Shown piece after piece: positions 1 through 12,600 of a DNA stretch of 64,000 nucleotides; positions within the stretch are counted from its first letter, which is position 1; each line of letters opens with the position of its first letter. The notes beneath the pieces are model-generated. The model did no database searches and had not been told where the DNA came from. It was given only the letters and a program-made list of their open reading frames with translations. The stretch spans positions 3,723,501-3,787,500 of the forward strand of contig JAITYX010000048.1 in the NCBI GenBank assembly GCA_021018815.1. The letters are read 5' to 3'. The position numbers and the translations under genes are program-made. The DNA comes from Talinum fruticosum. Its lineage: Eukaryota; Streptophyta; Magnoliopsida; Caryophyllales; Talinaceae.

Positions 1-1330
1 TTCCCAAAATACAATGAAAGAGATGATAGCTCTTATTGGCTTTTCAAATAATTGAATAGATTTATTTTTTTATATTGTTATTTTTTCATATGGCAATATG
101 ACAATGATTTGTGTAACCATGTATAGGCAAATTTCTTAAAACTCATGACATGTTATTATAAGTTGATTTTGTTTGAAATTTTACTATTTATTTTTGTTTA
201 TGTAAAATAATTTAAGATAGAGAAAGGAATGTGATTAGTAGAAAGAAAATAAGACTATGATTTGTGATCATATATATTCCTCATCTCCCTAAAGTAGTGA
301 CATTAGTAAAGTAAAATTAAATTAAATAAAGACTGTACATCTTGACAATTTAAAAGTTATTCATTATGCCTACGACAAATTAGTATATTAAGAAGAGATA
401 AAATTTTATTACTCACTCCTTGGTAATCGGTTGTCACAAATTGTAATAAGTAAGCTAATTACACCACTTTTTTAGCCAAGTGTCACTTCTCATTAGAAAT
501 CGAATGCATAAATAAATATAATTGTAGCTCGGGTAAGATAAAATTGAATATGAAAAGGTGAACGTTTATAAAAAGATTTTTAAATATATTCTTAGTCAAA
601 GTTGCTAACAAACTTTTTAAAAAAGTAAAAAATGCCACAAACTTTTTTCTGTACCTTTTAATGCCCTTTAACTAGATATAATGAGATTATAATGCCATTA
701 ATAAAGAATTTGACCGCTTAGCAGCCGGTTAATACCAATTTTGATTTTTTTCTAATTTTTTAAAAAATAAAGGAAATTAAAATAAAAAGAAGGATAAAAG
801 AGAGTTTGAAGTCAAACCCCCAAATTCATTTATTCTCTTCTCATTATCCTTCTTTTTTTATTCTCCTACTTCTTTTTACTTCATCGTCATTTAGAGTTTC
901 TACAAATACTACAATTCTTTTTGCTTCGTCGTTGGTAAGTTGGGCATTATGTGCTTGCTTTGAAGTCCTTTAAGAATAGCTCGTACAATGTCTTTATGTG
1001 TTGTGTGGAGCCCCACTCAAGCTTGTAGGGAGTCATGTTATCATTGGATATGTTTGTATTTGGTGCTTGTTTAGAGGGTTGGTAGTAGAAGTGATATGGC
1101 CTTCCTAAATTTGAGTATGTATTTTTTTTATTTGGTTGGTTTAGTTGAAATAGGTTTGATTATTTTGGGTTTGAATATTGCTTATTTTGATCAAAGTAGG
1201 CAGCTGATATATGTCGTTTTATTATAATGTCTTTATTGACCAAATTAGAATTAATTTATGAAAGTATTTTGCTTGCAATGAACAGAACATTGTCTTCAAA
1301 CTATGTCCGGAGAGAGAAGAGAGAGGAAGA
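1..1330. other. AT-rich intergenic DNA
   Basis: No open frame of useful length and no recognisable RNA gene or transposon protein is visible. A mixed C/T-rich and A/T-rich patch sits around 820-950. I see nothing else that can be named. Confidence 0.5.
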
Positions 1331-1334
1331 GGAG

Positions 1335-3290
1335 AGAAATTAAATTTTAATAAAATAATGTATTACTATGGTTCCTAGATAGGACCGTAGTAATAGCCAA
1401 TTTTTTCAATATGGCTTACTATAATATAAATGAGTTTCACTTATAATTCTTTTATGAATTCAATTGTCGTGTTTTATTTATTTGTATTTTGTTAATAATT
1501 GAATATGTTAGTGAAAAAATTATTGAATTTTTTATTATATTGTTTTGGATTTTGTCATAATTTAATTTAGGTTAATACTACTAAACTTAATTAATTTAAC
1601 TAATTATAATTTGGTAAGAAGAACATTAAAAAAATGAATGCTTAAAAATTAAAAATAAATTATTAAAAAGAACCAAATTATTACTACGAGTCCTGCCTAT
1701 TACTACGGTTCTACTAATAACTATAATAATAGGTTAAAAGTGATCTTTTACTATAATTCCTAGACTGAACTGTAGTTAAAGATGGTTTTTTAATATGGTC
1801 TACGGTTATGTAAATGAGTCACGCTTGTAATTTTTTATGAATTTAATTGTTGTATATATTTATTCGAATTTTATTAATAATTAAATATGTTAATAAAAAA
1901 TTATTTGATTATATTATTTTTGTTTTTTCATAATTTAATTTAGGTTATTAATCTTAAACTTAATTAATTTAACCAAATATAATTTAATAAGAAAAATATT
2001 AAAAAAATGAATACTTAAAGTAAAAAAATTTTAAAAACTATAACTACGGTTCTGTGTAAGAACCATAGTAATAGGTTAGTAGTATATTAATGAAAAAATT
2101 ATTACAATATAAATGAGTTCCACTTATAATCTTTTATGAATTCAATTATTATATTTTATTTATTTGTATTTTGTTAATAATTGAATATGTTAATGAAAAA
2201 TTATTTCATTTTTTATTATATTATTTTGGGTTTTTTCATAATTTAATTTAGATTAATAATCCTGAACTTATTTAATTTAACTAATTATAATTTGATAAGA
2301 AAAATATTTTAAAAATGTCTACTTGAAAATAAAAAAATTACTAAAAAACAACCTATTAACAATTAAAATGTTGTATTTTATTTACTAAGATTTTATTAAT
2401 AATTGAATATATTAATGAAAAAATTATTTAATTATATTATTTGGGATTTTGTCATAATTTAATTTAGGTTAATAATCCTCAACTTAAGTAACTTAACCAA
2501 TTTAAATTTGATAAGAAGAATATTGAAAAAATAAATACTTATAAATAAATAAAAAAACATACTTATTAGTATGGTTTTGTTTAAAAACATTAATAATAGG
2601 TCTACTTATTACTACGGTTCTCTCGTAAAAATTATAGCAATAGGTCAAAGAATAACTTTTTACTACAGCTTTGTACGTGAACCGTAGTAATGAATTATTG
2701 CTTTTAATATCACTTATTATAATATAAATGAGTCCCACTTATAATTTTTTATGAATTCAATTATTTTATTTTATTTATTTAGATTTTTTAATAATTAAAT
2801 TAATAATTAAAAAATTATTTAATTATTCAATTATTCAATTATATTATTTTGAATTTTGTCATAATTTAATTCAGATTAATAATTTTAAATATAATTAATT
2901 TAACTAATTATAATTTGATAAGAAGGATATTAAAAAATTAATACTTAAAAATAAAAATTATTAAAAAAATTAATACTTAAAAGTAAAAAAATTATTTTTA
3001 AAAAACAATCAAGTACTAAGATTCTTAGGCGGAATCGTAGTAGTAGGTCAAAAAATGACCTTTTACTATGCTTCTTTCGCAAACTGTAGTAATAGGTCAT
3101 TTTTTAATAAGAATTATTATGATGCAAATAAGTCCCACTTGTAATTTTTTATGAATTGAATTGTTGTATTTTATTTTTTTGAATTTTTTTATTATTGAAT
3201 ATATTAATAAAATAATTATTTAATTATTTAATTATATTATTTTGTGTTTTGTCATAATTTAATTTAGGTGAATAACACTTTATTTTTATT
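1335..3290. repeat. Degenerate tandem array, about six units of 210-415 bp
   Basis: A recurring block contains a run like 'cataatttaatttaggtta', then an aacttaattaatttaac-type stretch, a TACTACGGTTC / GAACCGTAGTA palindromic motif, and a 'cacttataattttttatgaa' segment. The 'cataatttaattta' landmark recurs near 1557, 1928, 2239, 2453, 2868 and 3257, so spacing is irregular (about 210 to 415). Units have drifted and some are partly deleted. It could be a small satellite or the subterminal region of a transposon. No protein is encoded. Confidence 0.6.
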
Positions 3291-3299
3291 TAATATAAT

Positions 3300-3895
3300 T
3301 ATCGTTTTATTTTTAAAGAGTGTGAACAAGGATAAAAAAATAAAAACTAACCTTGTAATTATAAACTGAAGTCTAAGCTAAGTGTAAATCTGCCTTTTCA
3401 TTTTGGAAGTAAGTTAAAATTTAAATACTATTAAAGTATCAGAGACTAAAGAAAGCCAGCGAGGGACTAAGGGCGAGAAGCGGAACCAAAGAGCGAGAGG
3501 GCAGAGCAGAAACACAACAGGGAGAGCAAGAGACTGAGCTGAGGGACAAGGCGAGATAGGAGGAACCAGAAGCAGAAGCAGAGGGCGACAGGCAGGCCGA
3601 GAGAGCGCGAGAGACAAAGAACCAGAAGCGGAGAGCTGGGAGCGAGAGAGAGCCAAGGGACGAAAGGAAGAACGAATTCAGAATAAATTCAATTTGGATG
3701 AAATTTTAATAAATTGTCTCTCCCCACCCGGTTCTTCCACCGCCCAATCTGGCCCCTGCTTGGCCAGAAGAAATCAACGGTGGTGGAGGTGGGATTGGGT
3801 CATCGAATCACTCGAGATTTTGAATTCAACCCCTCAATTAGTTGGTGGATGAATGTGGATTGAGATGAATCAATGGAATCTCACAACATTGCAAA
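3300..3895. other. Intergenic with a polypurine (GA-rich) block, upstream of PPR gene
   Basis: From about 3440 to 3670 the plus strand is almost all purine, with repeated gagcgag, cagaagc and gagagag words. Its GC content is well above the flanks. From 3700 to 3895 the DNA is the likely promoter and leader of the PPR gene starting at about 3896. The purine block may be part of that promoter or an old transposon leader. I see no coding evidence for the proline/leucine-rich open frame on its other strand. Confidence 0.4.
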
Positions 3896-6627
3896 ATGAG
3901 AGTTATACTTAGAGTTAGAGTGAGATTGCGCGGCGGAACCCTAACGCCGCCCCCTCCTCTGCCTTGTATTTCTGCCGGAATTTGGGTACCCACTTGCAAG
4001 AAGAAGAAGAAGAAGAAGAAGATAGCTTGGTGGTGAGAGAGGTGAGCTCCATCATAAGAGAGAAGCCCCAAAAGTTGTGGAAGCATACGATTTCAAATCA
4101 GCTTCAACCCCGCCATGTGGAGAAGGTGCTCCTCCAAACCCTAGATGAACCCAAGTTAGCTCTTCGCTTCTTCAATTTCTTAGGCCTTCACCACCATTTC
4201 TCTCACTCCCTTTCTTCCTTTTGCATCCTCATCCATGCCCTTCTCCACTCCCATCTCTTCTGGCCCGCCTCTTCTCTCTTCCACACCCTCCTCCATCACC
4301 ATTCCAATCCCAATCTCTCTCCTCCTACCCTTTTCCATGAATTGTTCTCTGCTTCTGTGAGGCTTCACAATCATCCCCCTAGTTCCTTGCCCTTTGACTT
4401 GTTGATCCAGACTTATGTTCAGATCAGGAGGCCCCTTGATGGGGTTGCCATTCTGGGTCTCATGTTACCCAATTCGCTCCTTCCTGACCTCAGGACTCTC
4501 AGTGCTTTATTTCATTCATTGATTGGGATTCGAAGATTCTATTTGGTTCTTCAGTTGTTTGATCAGATTTTTAACAACTCTTATGGAATTTACCCAGATG
4601 CATATATCTACACTGCGGTTGTTCGATGTTTCTGTGAGCTCAGGGAGCTCAACAAGGCTCTGGAGGTATTGGGCACCATGGAGTCCACTGGCTTTGACCT
4701 CAGTATCGTCACCTATAACGTGCTTATTCGTGGCTTGTGTAAGAATAAGAGGGTCTGGGATGCTCTTCAGGTTAAGAATGGCTTGGTTGTAAAGGGCTTG
4801 AGCCCTGATGTCGTCACTTACTGCACTTTGATTCTTGGATTGTGCCAAGCTGAAGAGTACCGAGTTGCACTTGATATGATTGGGGAAATGACAGAAGGAG
4901 GGTTGGTCCCTAGTGAGGCGGTGGTGTCTACCCTTGTCGAGGGACTCAGGAGGAAAGGCGAGGTTATGGATGCTTTTTCTTTAGTCAATAACATGGCACG
5001 GCTCGGGGTAGTGCCTAATGTTATCGTTTACACAGCCCTCCTCAATTCCCTTTGCAAAATTGGAGAACTCGATCAATCACAGAAACTGTTTACAAGCATG
5101 GAACAGAGAGGACTATATCCAAATGAAGTTACTTTTCTTGTCATGATTGACTCGTTTTGTAAGCAAGGGAAGTTGGATGACGCGCTTCTCTTCCTTGCTA
5201 AAATGTCAGAAGCTGGAGTGAAAATGACAGATTGTCCTTATAATTCTCTGATTTATGGGCATTGTATGGCTGGGAAGTTAAGCACTGCTAACTATCTCTT
5301 TAAAGAAATGATCAACAGAGGTCTGCCACCAACTGTGGTAACTTACACATCGCTGATCAGTGGATACTGCAGAGGCGGAGAGCTCGAAAATGCATTTAGT
5401 CTTTACCACGAGATGACCATGAAAGGCATTGCACCCAATGCTTATACTTATACTGCTCTAATCTTTGGTCTTTGCCGTGCAAATAGGATTGATGATGCCA
5501 ATAAATTTTTCAATGAAATGAGAGACAAAAATATCCTCCCTACTGACGTTACGTACAACGTTTTGATTGATGGTTATTGCAGGGAAGGTAATATTTCAGA
5601 GGCTTTTAAGATGTTGGATGAAATGTTGGAAATGAGTCTTGTTCCAGACACATACACATATAGGTCCTTGATATCTGGACTCTGTGCTGCTGGAAGAGTT
5701 TCTGAAGCCAAAGAATTGGTGGATGATCTGCACAAAGATCACTTCATACTGAATGAGATGTGTTTTAGTGCCCTTTTAAATGGTTATTGCAAGGAAGGCA
5801 AAATAGAGGATGCATTGGACATTTTTGGAAACATGGTGGAGAGGGGAGTTAAGATAGATGTTGTCTGTTATGCAATACTTATTGATGCTGTGCTGAAGCA
5901 GAATGATAGGAAAAAGCTATTGCAGATCTTGAAGGAGATGAACAGTAAGGGATTGAAACCTGATACGGCGATATACACGAGTATGATTGATGCTTACAGT
6001 AAGGTGGGAAATCTTGATAAGGCCATGCAACTTTGGGATATAATGAAAGGTGAAGGATGCGAGCCTAACATTGTTACTTACACTGCCCTCATCAATGGGT
6101 TATGTCGATTGGGATATGTAAGCAAAGCACATGATCTCTGCAAGGAAATGCTCACAAGTGGTGCACACCCAAACCAGATTACATGTGGGTGCTTCCTTGG
6201 CTACTTTGCGGGCATTGGAAATATGGAAGAAGCTGTACAGCTTCATAAGTTGATGGTGAAAGGGTCTCTAGCCAACACTGTTACATTCAACATTCTAATA
6301 GATGGTTTTTGTAAAATTGGTAGCATTAAGGAGGCCTCTCAGCTTATAGGAGAAATGACCGAAAATGGTATCCAACCTGATTGCATAAGCTATTCCTCTA
6401 TAATGAATGAGTATTGCAGAGAGGGTAATGTGCAAGAAGCTTTTAGAGTATGGGACTCTATGCTGACACAGGGCATATGTCCTGACGCAGTGGCTTATAA
6501 CTTACTGATTTCTGCTTGTTGTTCGTGTGGAGACTTCGCCAAGGCTGATTTCCTGAGGGATGACATGAAGAGAAGAGGAGTGAAAACAAATTCTAGACTT
6601 TCTTATCCTTTCCCTAATACTAAATAA
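3896..6627 (+). CDS. P-class PPR protein, At5g59900-like, probably mitochondrial; 5' frame break
   Basis: Likely an organelle RNA-binding protein acting in RNA processing or stability. From about codon 200 to the end there are around 19-20 consecutive 35-residue P-type repeats, for example VVTYCTLILGLC, VVTYTSLISGYC, AYTYTALIFGLC and IVTYTALINGLC. No E, DYW or SMR tail follows. The region before the repeats (RFFNFLGLHHHFSHSLSSFC, LFWPASSLF) matches my memory of Arabidopsis At5g59900. The gene is intronless. The repeat frame has no ATG until 4462, well inside the protein. A start at ATG 3896 in the next frame gives an Arg-rich, acid-free leader (MRVILRVRVRLRGG), typical of mitochondrial presequences. 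One missing C in the C5 run 3950-3954 would join the two frames into about 910 residues; At5g59900 is about 907. The stop at 6625-6627 is clear. The family is certain, orthology likely, the exact start inferred. Confidence 0.9.
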
Positions 6628-7360
6628 TTGAAGAGATATGGTTGTTTCATGTCAATGTTACCTCCACTGGTGGGAAGAAATGCTATACTACAATAACCGA
6701 TGCAATGATTTCTCGCACCTTATTCTGATTCTGCTACTGCTTCTCTCCTCTCTCTCTTTTTCTGGAGCTCAAAATCCTTGCTCCATGATTGAAACCATTG
6801 CCAGTCACTGGCAATGACCTATCCTCTTCTCCAGTGAAGAGAAAATAGAAGGATCAGCAAGGCTAACGAATTTGGTAATTTCTGATTTCTTGAATTAATT
6901 GACTTTATTTTAGACATTTTGCTTTGTTCTTGTGGATTATTGTGAATGCTTAAGTTGATTGTTTGGTGATGATACCTGTGTAGTAGTTGAATTTGCTCGT
7001 AACCTGATGTTGGGAGAGAAGGGGGGCTAGCTGGCGGCCTGCAAATCAGAGTTAGAGATGAACAATCAATTGATTTTTCTTTTTATTTTTTAAAGTTTGT
7101 TCTTGAGTTCTTTATTTCTTTGTAAATTGTATGTAATGTCATGTCCGTTCTCTAGAGTCCAAATTTTGGCACCATCTTGTGTCAGATTTTTGCTGCTCTT
7201 TTGATAACCCTTTTCTATTGTGTTCTTCCTGTCATCGTTATCTTTCATTATTTGGTTTAAGCATGTGTTTCTGTGTTTTTCTTTTAGTTTTTTTTAGTTT
7301 TTGTTTTTGCTGAGGTCATTCTTTGATTTGGTGGGAGATTTGTGATGTATGCACGCTCAC
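6628..7360. other. 3' flank of PPR gene, no gene seen
   Basis: This holds the probable 3' untranslated region of the PPR gene, then T-rich non-coding DNA. No further PPR repeat or other domain is visible. Confidence 0.4.
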
Positions 7361-7517
7361 AGGGTTGGAGGAGAAATTAGAGTGCACCCATGAGCTTGCA
7401 TACATGCTGAATTTGGACAGCAAAGCTGAGCCATTACAGAAAGTGTTCAAGGGGATCAAGGTGAATGCAAGTCAGATTGGAGAAGGGCTCAAATGTGCAT
7501 CCAAGCAGTTTGCTTAG
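7361..7517 (+). other. Exon-like segment of unknown origin
   Basis: A good acceptor (gctcacag) is followed by an open frame reading GLEEKLECTHELAYMLN...ASKQFA and a TAG stop. Amino-acid composition looks protein-like, rich in charged and helical residues. I do not recognise the family and find no partner exon. It may be a captured last exon or a fragment of a dead gene. Confidence 0.25.
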
Positions 7518-7547
7518 AAAACTCTTAAGGACCCTGACAAACTCAGA

Positions 7548-8640
7548 TTGTTGGACAAAAATCCAACACTCACAAGGGCAGAAAACTGAGCCGTGAAAAC
7601 TGAAATGTAAAGGGATAGATCAAGTGAGTTTAGCTTGATATGGAAACACCACAAGTTAAGCATCACAAGGGCTGATCTCCTTAGGCCATTTAGAATATAG
7701 AAACACCACCTAAATGCGCTAATGAGACCTAGAAGAACACCACTTGAGATAGCCAACTCAAGATACAACGACTAGGAATTTGGCTCAAGAGAATCCACAC
7801 CTTGAAGTTGAGAGTTTAAGAACACTCACAAACAAAGCATAAGCTTTTCATGAATTCATCAAAATTGTCTTACAAAGGGGCGGTAAGGGGGCTTATATAC
7901 TTACCTCGAATAATACAAGACAAGACAACGAAGCTGGTTCAGCAAAAAAGAAAGAAAAATGCGAACAAAAAATAAAGGAAAATTAGAAAAATCTGAAAAA
8001 CTAATGGGAACTTGACACCTCAATTAGAGAACTAAGGAATTAACTGAGGTGGCAGCCTGTTTTATGATCATTGTTTGATCCCATTTTAAGGTTGAGAAGC
8101 AAGTAGCAAGCCTTCCTAGGACTCCTCAAAGATTTGTGCTTGCAAGTGGCCTTGACTGTTGGATAAAAGGATGTTTTGTGTCTTGGGCAACTCAGGAGTC
8201 ACCTTGACACCAGCTTTAGGCATGTCATTTGATAAATATTTAGGCACATTTTAGTGGCCTAAAGTTTCAGGGAGTGTCACCAAAAGATCAGCTTCCAAAT
8301 TGGCCTAAGTTGTTGGCTGTCTGAACTGGCTCCCATTCTGCATTGTTTTAAAGACACTTGCTTATCTTGCACAATTGAGCTCCAAACAATCTGTTTTTGG
8401 TCTTGTTGGAAAGCTAAGACCTTAAGCTAGATGAGGGGATGCAATTTGGGGCTCCTCCTTTCTCTTGGAATGACTGATCAGCCTCAAAATGTAGGGGACT
8501 GCACTGGTTGAACTGACCATCTGACCTGGAGTTTGGAGCAATGCAATTCTGGCCATGCTGGTGACATCCTAAGGCTCCTTCTTGCTCAAAAACTTGGTTG
8601 ATGCTGTGGCAATTGGTTTCCCATCTCGATCCTCGTCACA
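7548..8640 (-). mobile_element. Possible LTR remnant (minus orientation)
   Basis: The segment has no coding potential on the plus strand. On the minus strand it has a TATA-like gtatataag near 7900, followed by a leader-like stretch, and a short palindrome tgttggac...atccaaca at 7548-7567 that could be an LTR end. I could not find a matching second LTR, a primer-binding site or a target-site duplication. Treat as a guess from composition and layout. Confidence 0.25.
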
Positions 8641-9555
8641 AAGTCACATACAAGTATCTAATTCACATAAGCAGCAAGTTACTTCAAAAATTCACCAAAA
8701 ATAATCCACAAAAGTAATGGCTCTCAAACTTGGCTGAAAATTATTATAAATAATAAGGAGCATTCCAGGCCAAGAATCAAGTCATTTGGGTCCTTGTGAA
8801 TTTTCCAGAATATGGGCTGCTGCAGTTCTGGATCCCGTCTGCACAGTCTGCTTCTGCTGGACTTTTGAAGGACCAAATGGAATCCAAACTGACTGCCACT
8901 TGTTTTGATGAACAGATAACATCCTGACCTTTCTTTGGACTGGTCTTGCATATCCATCCAAGGCCAGCCGGATGAAGAAGTTGTGCATGCTGAAAGTTGG
9001 ATGTGTGTTCTGGATGTGTTAGCTGGTGGGCTACTGTTGTTGACTCTGAACATTCTGACCTGGTCAGCATCTCCTTGGACCAGTTTAGAGTTGTTGACTG
9101 ACTTGGGGTTAAAATGGAGTGGTGGGAACATCCCCATCAATTTGAGACGATGAAAGAGGTCATTTCAGTCTGGAATGACTTGCTTGATCTTAGTCAATGT
9201 CTCCTTTGAAACAATATTAATCATCGTTGTAAGTCTTCTTAGGCTTTGGATTCTCCTTAGTAAGATGATTTTGTCGATTTTGAATCAGAACTCTAGATCT
9301 ACTCTTTTTAGTTATCATTCAACACTAATAGATAATTTTGTGATGATTTGGCAATTTGTTAATCTGCTTTTTGCTGGTCCTGAAGCTGCACATTTGTTGA
9401 TTGACATTGTTCACTTGTGCAGTTTTAATTTATTTTTGGTTTTCTTTTGTCTGTCACTGAGGGTCAAGATGTACTGGATGCTTTGCATTCTTTGAGAGCA
9501 GATTTAACTTTAAGTTAGTTGAGCTAATGATTTGTTTTGTTTTGGCAGAGGGCGG
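8641..9555. other. No recognisable gene
   Basis: Open frames on the minus strand between 8724 and 9140 overlap one another in different frames and match no domain I know. They may belong to the LTR-like block to the left. The remainder to 9555 resembles intron or intergenic DNA, ending in a good acceptor (ttttggcag) just before the phospholipase-like fragment. Confidence 0.35.
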
Positions 9556-9657
9556 GAGTTCAGAAATAGGTTGGATTTTGCTCCATGGGACCCTACATGT
9601 TATGATATTTGAAGCAAGCGACCTGTACAAGGAAGTCGGGGTGCTATCTTCCATAAG
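9556..9657 (+). pseudogene. Fragment of phospholipase D alpha C2 domain
   Basis: The frame reads ILLHGTLHVMIFEASDLY, closely resembling the N-terminal start of the C2 domain of plant phospholipase D alpha (family start ILLHGTLHVTIYE). The expected ATG seems lost: the codons before ILLHG read IGW rather than a Met-Ala-Gln type start. A good acceptor (ttggcag) lies a few bases upstream, fitting the known intron near the PLD alpha start codon. I do not find the HKD catalytic motifs downstream. Probably a short dead copy, not a working enzyme. Confidence 0.55.
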
Positions 9658-12600
9658 GTATAAACTTATATGGTCGGTGGGTTGAATAAATCTGGATTAT
9701 TTGGATTTTAATTGTCTGATTCAAATATGTGTTGATTTGATTGCTGGCACATTTATTTTGCCTGTTTGGTCTATGTGATGTAATGCAATGGCCCATGGGG
9801 CATAACAAAGATTTACTTGGCAAACTGTGCCAAACTTTTCCCCAGTGGCGGAACTTGAAAGCTGTTTTTGGGATGACTGTTCTAATGTCTCTGTTATCTT
9901 GCACCTGACACTTGAAAAAGTGTTATTTTCCCTGTGTCTGGGGGTATTAGGTACAGCTATGGCAGATGCTTACACCCTTTCTGAAGTATGTCACATCAAG
10001 TTTTGAAGGAGAGAAAAGGGTTGACTTGGATTTGTATATCCTCTACTTGGATTGAGAATTGTTTGGAGAAGTCCTGTTAGAAAGTTCTTATTTAGCTAAA
10101 TCCTACTAGAATAGTCTAAACCATTCGCTTTAATCCTATTCCTGCTATTTGATTGGTTTTCGGTCATACTGGTTTTCTGCCATGCTTGAGTGGCTTTGGA
10201 ATAACCATGGTTATCAACTTGGATTATTTAATTATGCTAGCAGCTGCTTGTGTTAAATTAGTAGTTTGATGAAATGTTCAACCTAATATCTTTATTGCAT
10301 CCTGCTGTTGTACTTGTGCATCTACTGTACACTAGTAAAGCCAATGTAAGATGCTCAATCGTGAAGGCTAGTCTTCTGGGAGCCTTAAGAAGTTGTCATA
10401 TCTGGTTGTGTTGTATCTTCATTATGGGCATGATTAGGGTTGATTTTGCATTTGGAACTTCGTAGATTCTTATTTTCTTATGCATTTGGCCTTTTCTTTT
10501 TGTGTCTGATCCTTGTTTTGTTGGTTGGGGGGGAGGGTTTAATTGCTACTAACCTCTCTGTATTGCAGTTCTTGTTTTCCTTTTGAACAAATGTCCAATT
10601 ATACCGCGAGTTTGCATTTCCCAACTTTTCCCTATATTAATTGTTTGAGTTTCAGTTTAGTTAGTGTTATAAATTGGTGGAATTATCCCTTCGTTTTGGA
10701 AATTTCATCCAATGTTATTGAAGTTATACTAAGATTCCCCAACTAAATGTCATTAATTTTTTGTTTGTTCACTATTGTGAATATGCAGGCAACCATTAAG
10801 GATGGAAAGTTGTTAACCTGTGGCAAAATCACACAATGAAAAGAAGCACTAGAAGCAGGCTGCTGGAGTGTACGCCTAATTCAGATCCACTTCTGCCAAC
10901 ACTACTCCAAGGTCTCCAGGATTTCGGTGATCATGATGCACTGGTAGGACATTAACATTCTCTATCATTGCTCTTTAAATAAACCTTACTGTGGTTGCAA
11001 ACTCTCCCCCTCCCCTTCTTGTTTTGGTTTGGCTCTATGACTTGCTCCTTTGGGCTACTTTTTGGTTTTGCTTTAAAAATCAAGGGAGCAGTTGGATACT
11101 TTTAAAACACTTTTCTATGGCAGCAATAAGAAATTGGGGATGGCACCATTGCTTGCCATTCATGGTTCTGCATCTGCCAGAGATGTAGCAACTGAGAAGT
11201 CACATCTTTTGGCTTGTGGCCAATAATTTCTATTCGGCTATTATTTCATGTAACATGGGTTTGGTATCTGATGGTGTTAGAGAAGACAAGAATTTGAGAA
11301 TTCCTTTTATGCTTATATATTGATGCATTACACCATTTTGTGTGCTTATGAGTTGTCTTACCGTTCTGGATGGATGTCTCCTTTTTCTTTTCTTTGGTTC
11401 TAAGAAAAAGTAGTTAAATTTCTTGGGTGTTTTCCTTAGTTTTTTCATTTGAATTGTTTAGTTCTGTTTCTTTGCCTTTTTACAAGGAGGCCTAATTTGT
11501 GCTACCTTTTTAAAAGACCTGCCTTGGGGAACTTAATTCATGTAGTCTATAGAGCTTGCAACATCAGCATTTCTCATTAGATCCTATAGTGACAACTGCT
11601 GCACATTTCGAGCTAATGTAGATTACTTCAAGTGAAAAAGCCCCTTCTGACATGAAACCTAGGAAGGGCCGGCCGGGGGAGATTGGCGGTTGATGGGACC
11701 TAGTTTAGGCCCCCTCCTAGCTCTGAAATTTTTAATAGAGACTCCCCACCACAATCACCATCTCAGCTGTCAACAACTTTGCTAAACTGCGCCTATAAAT
11801 CAAACCGACTCATGTGAATGAGAAGATTAAAATCCAAGTAATCCAGATTTATTCGAACCACAGATTATTTACGTTTATACCTTAATGGAAGATACCATCC
11901 TCGCCTTCCTTGTGAAGGTTGCTAGCTTCAAATATTGTAATGTGCTTTAAATATCTATTTCTGGCTGGTGGGTGGGTGCTTTTAGTTGAAAAAGGCATGA
12001 CATATTATCGCTTTTTTTTGGAGGGGGTGGTCAGTATGATTTGTAAGGTTGGACCTTGTTTTCGTCTTCATATTATGATATATTCATGCTAGTTTTTGAA
12101 TGAGACAATCTTGCATATTTTTAGATTTTGTGGATCAGATTGATACTTAAGTTCTTTAATCAGGGGCTTGTGCATGACCTAAGTACCTTGTATTCCTATC
12201 TCACAACTTTGCTGAAATCAGATGATTCTTCCCAACACAAGCTCAATATTTTTGTCTTTTAGGTGATCAATTGCCATGACAGTGCACAACCTTCTCCCTT
12301 TGGATAGGCTTAAAGAGCTCATGGACCTAAGATGTATAACTCGTGCAAATTCCAGCATGACGTGCTGCATATGAGTGTTTCAGTCTCAAACCTCAAAGAT
12401 AGTATGCACATGTAGATGTATATAAAAGCATTGATTGAAGGATCCAAGAGCACCCAAAGCTGCTTGGTTCGAAGCTACTGCTAGAACAGTTTCACCGTGA
12501 GATGATCCCCAATTCTGTGGTTGTAATTGGAGATGTCCTTTAAGTTGCTAGTGTTACTAGCAGAAGTTTTGATGGTGGCTAGCGCATTCAAATCGTAACA

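Noticed and set aside
1335..3290. CRISPR-like array
   Set aside because: Units are hundreds of bases, irregular and diverged, in a plant nuclear context; no short constant repeat with unique spacers.
3838..4374. Minus-strand open frames over the start of the At5g59900-like gene
   Set aside because: They are antisense shadows of the PPR coding region and its GAA repeat, with low-complexity translations.
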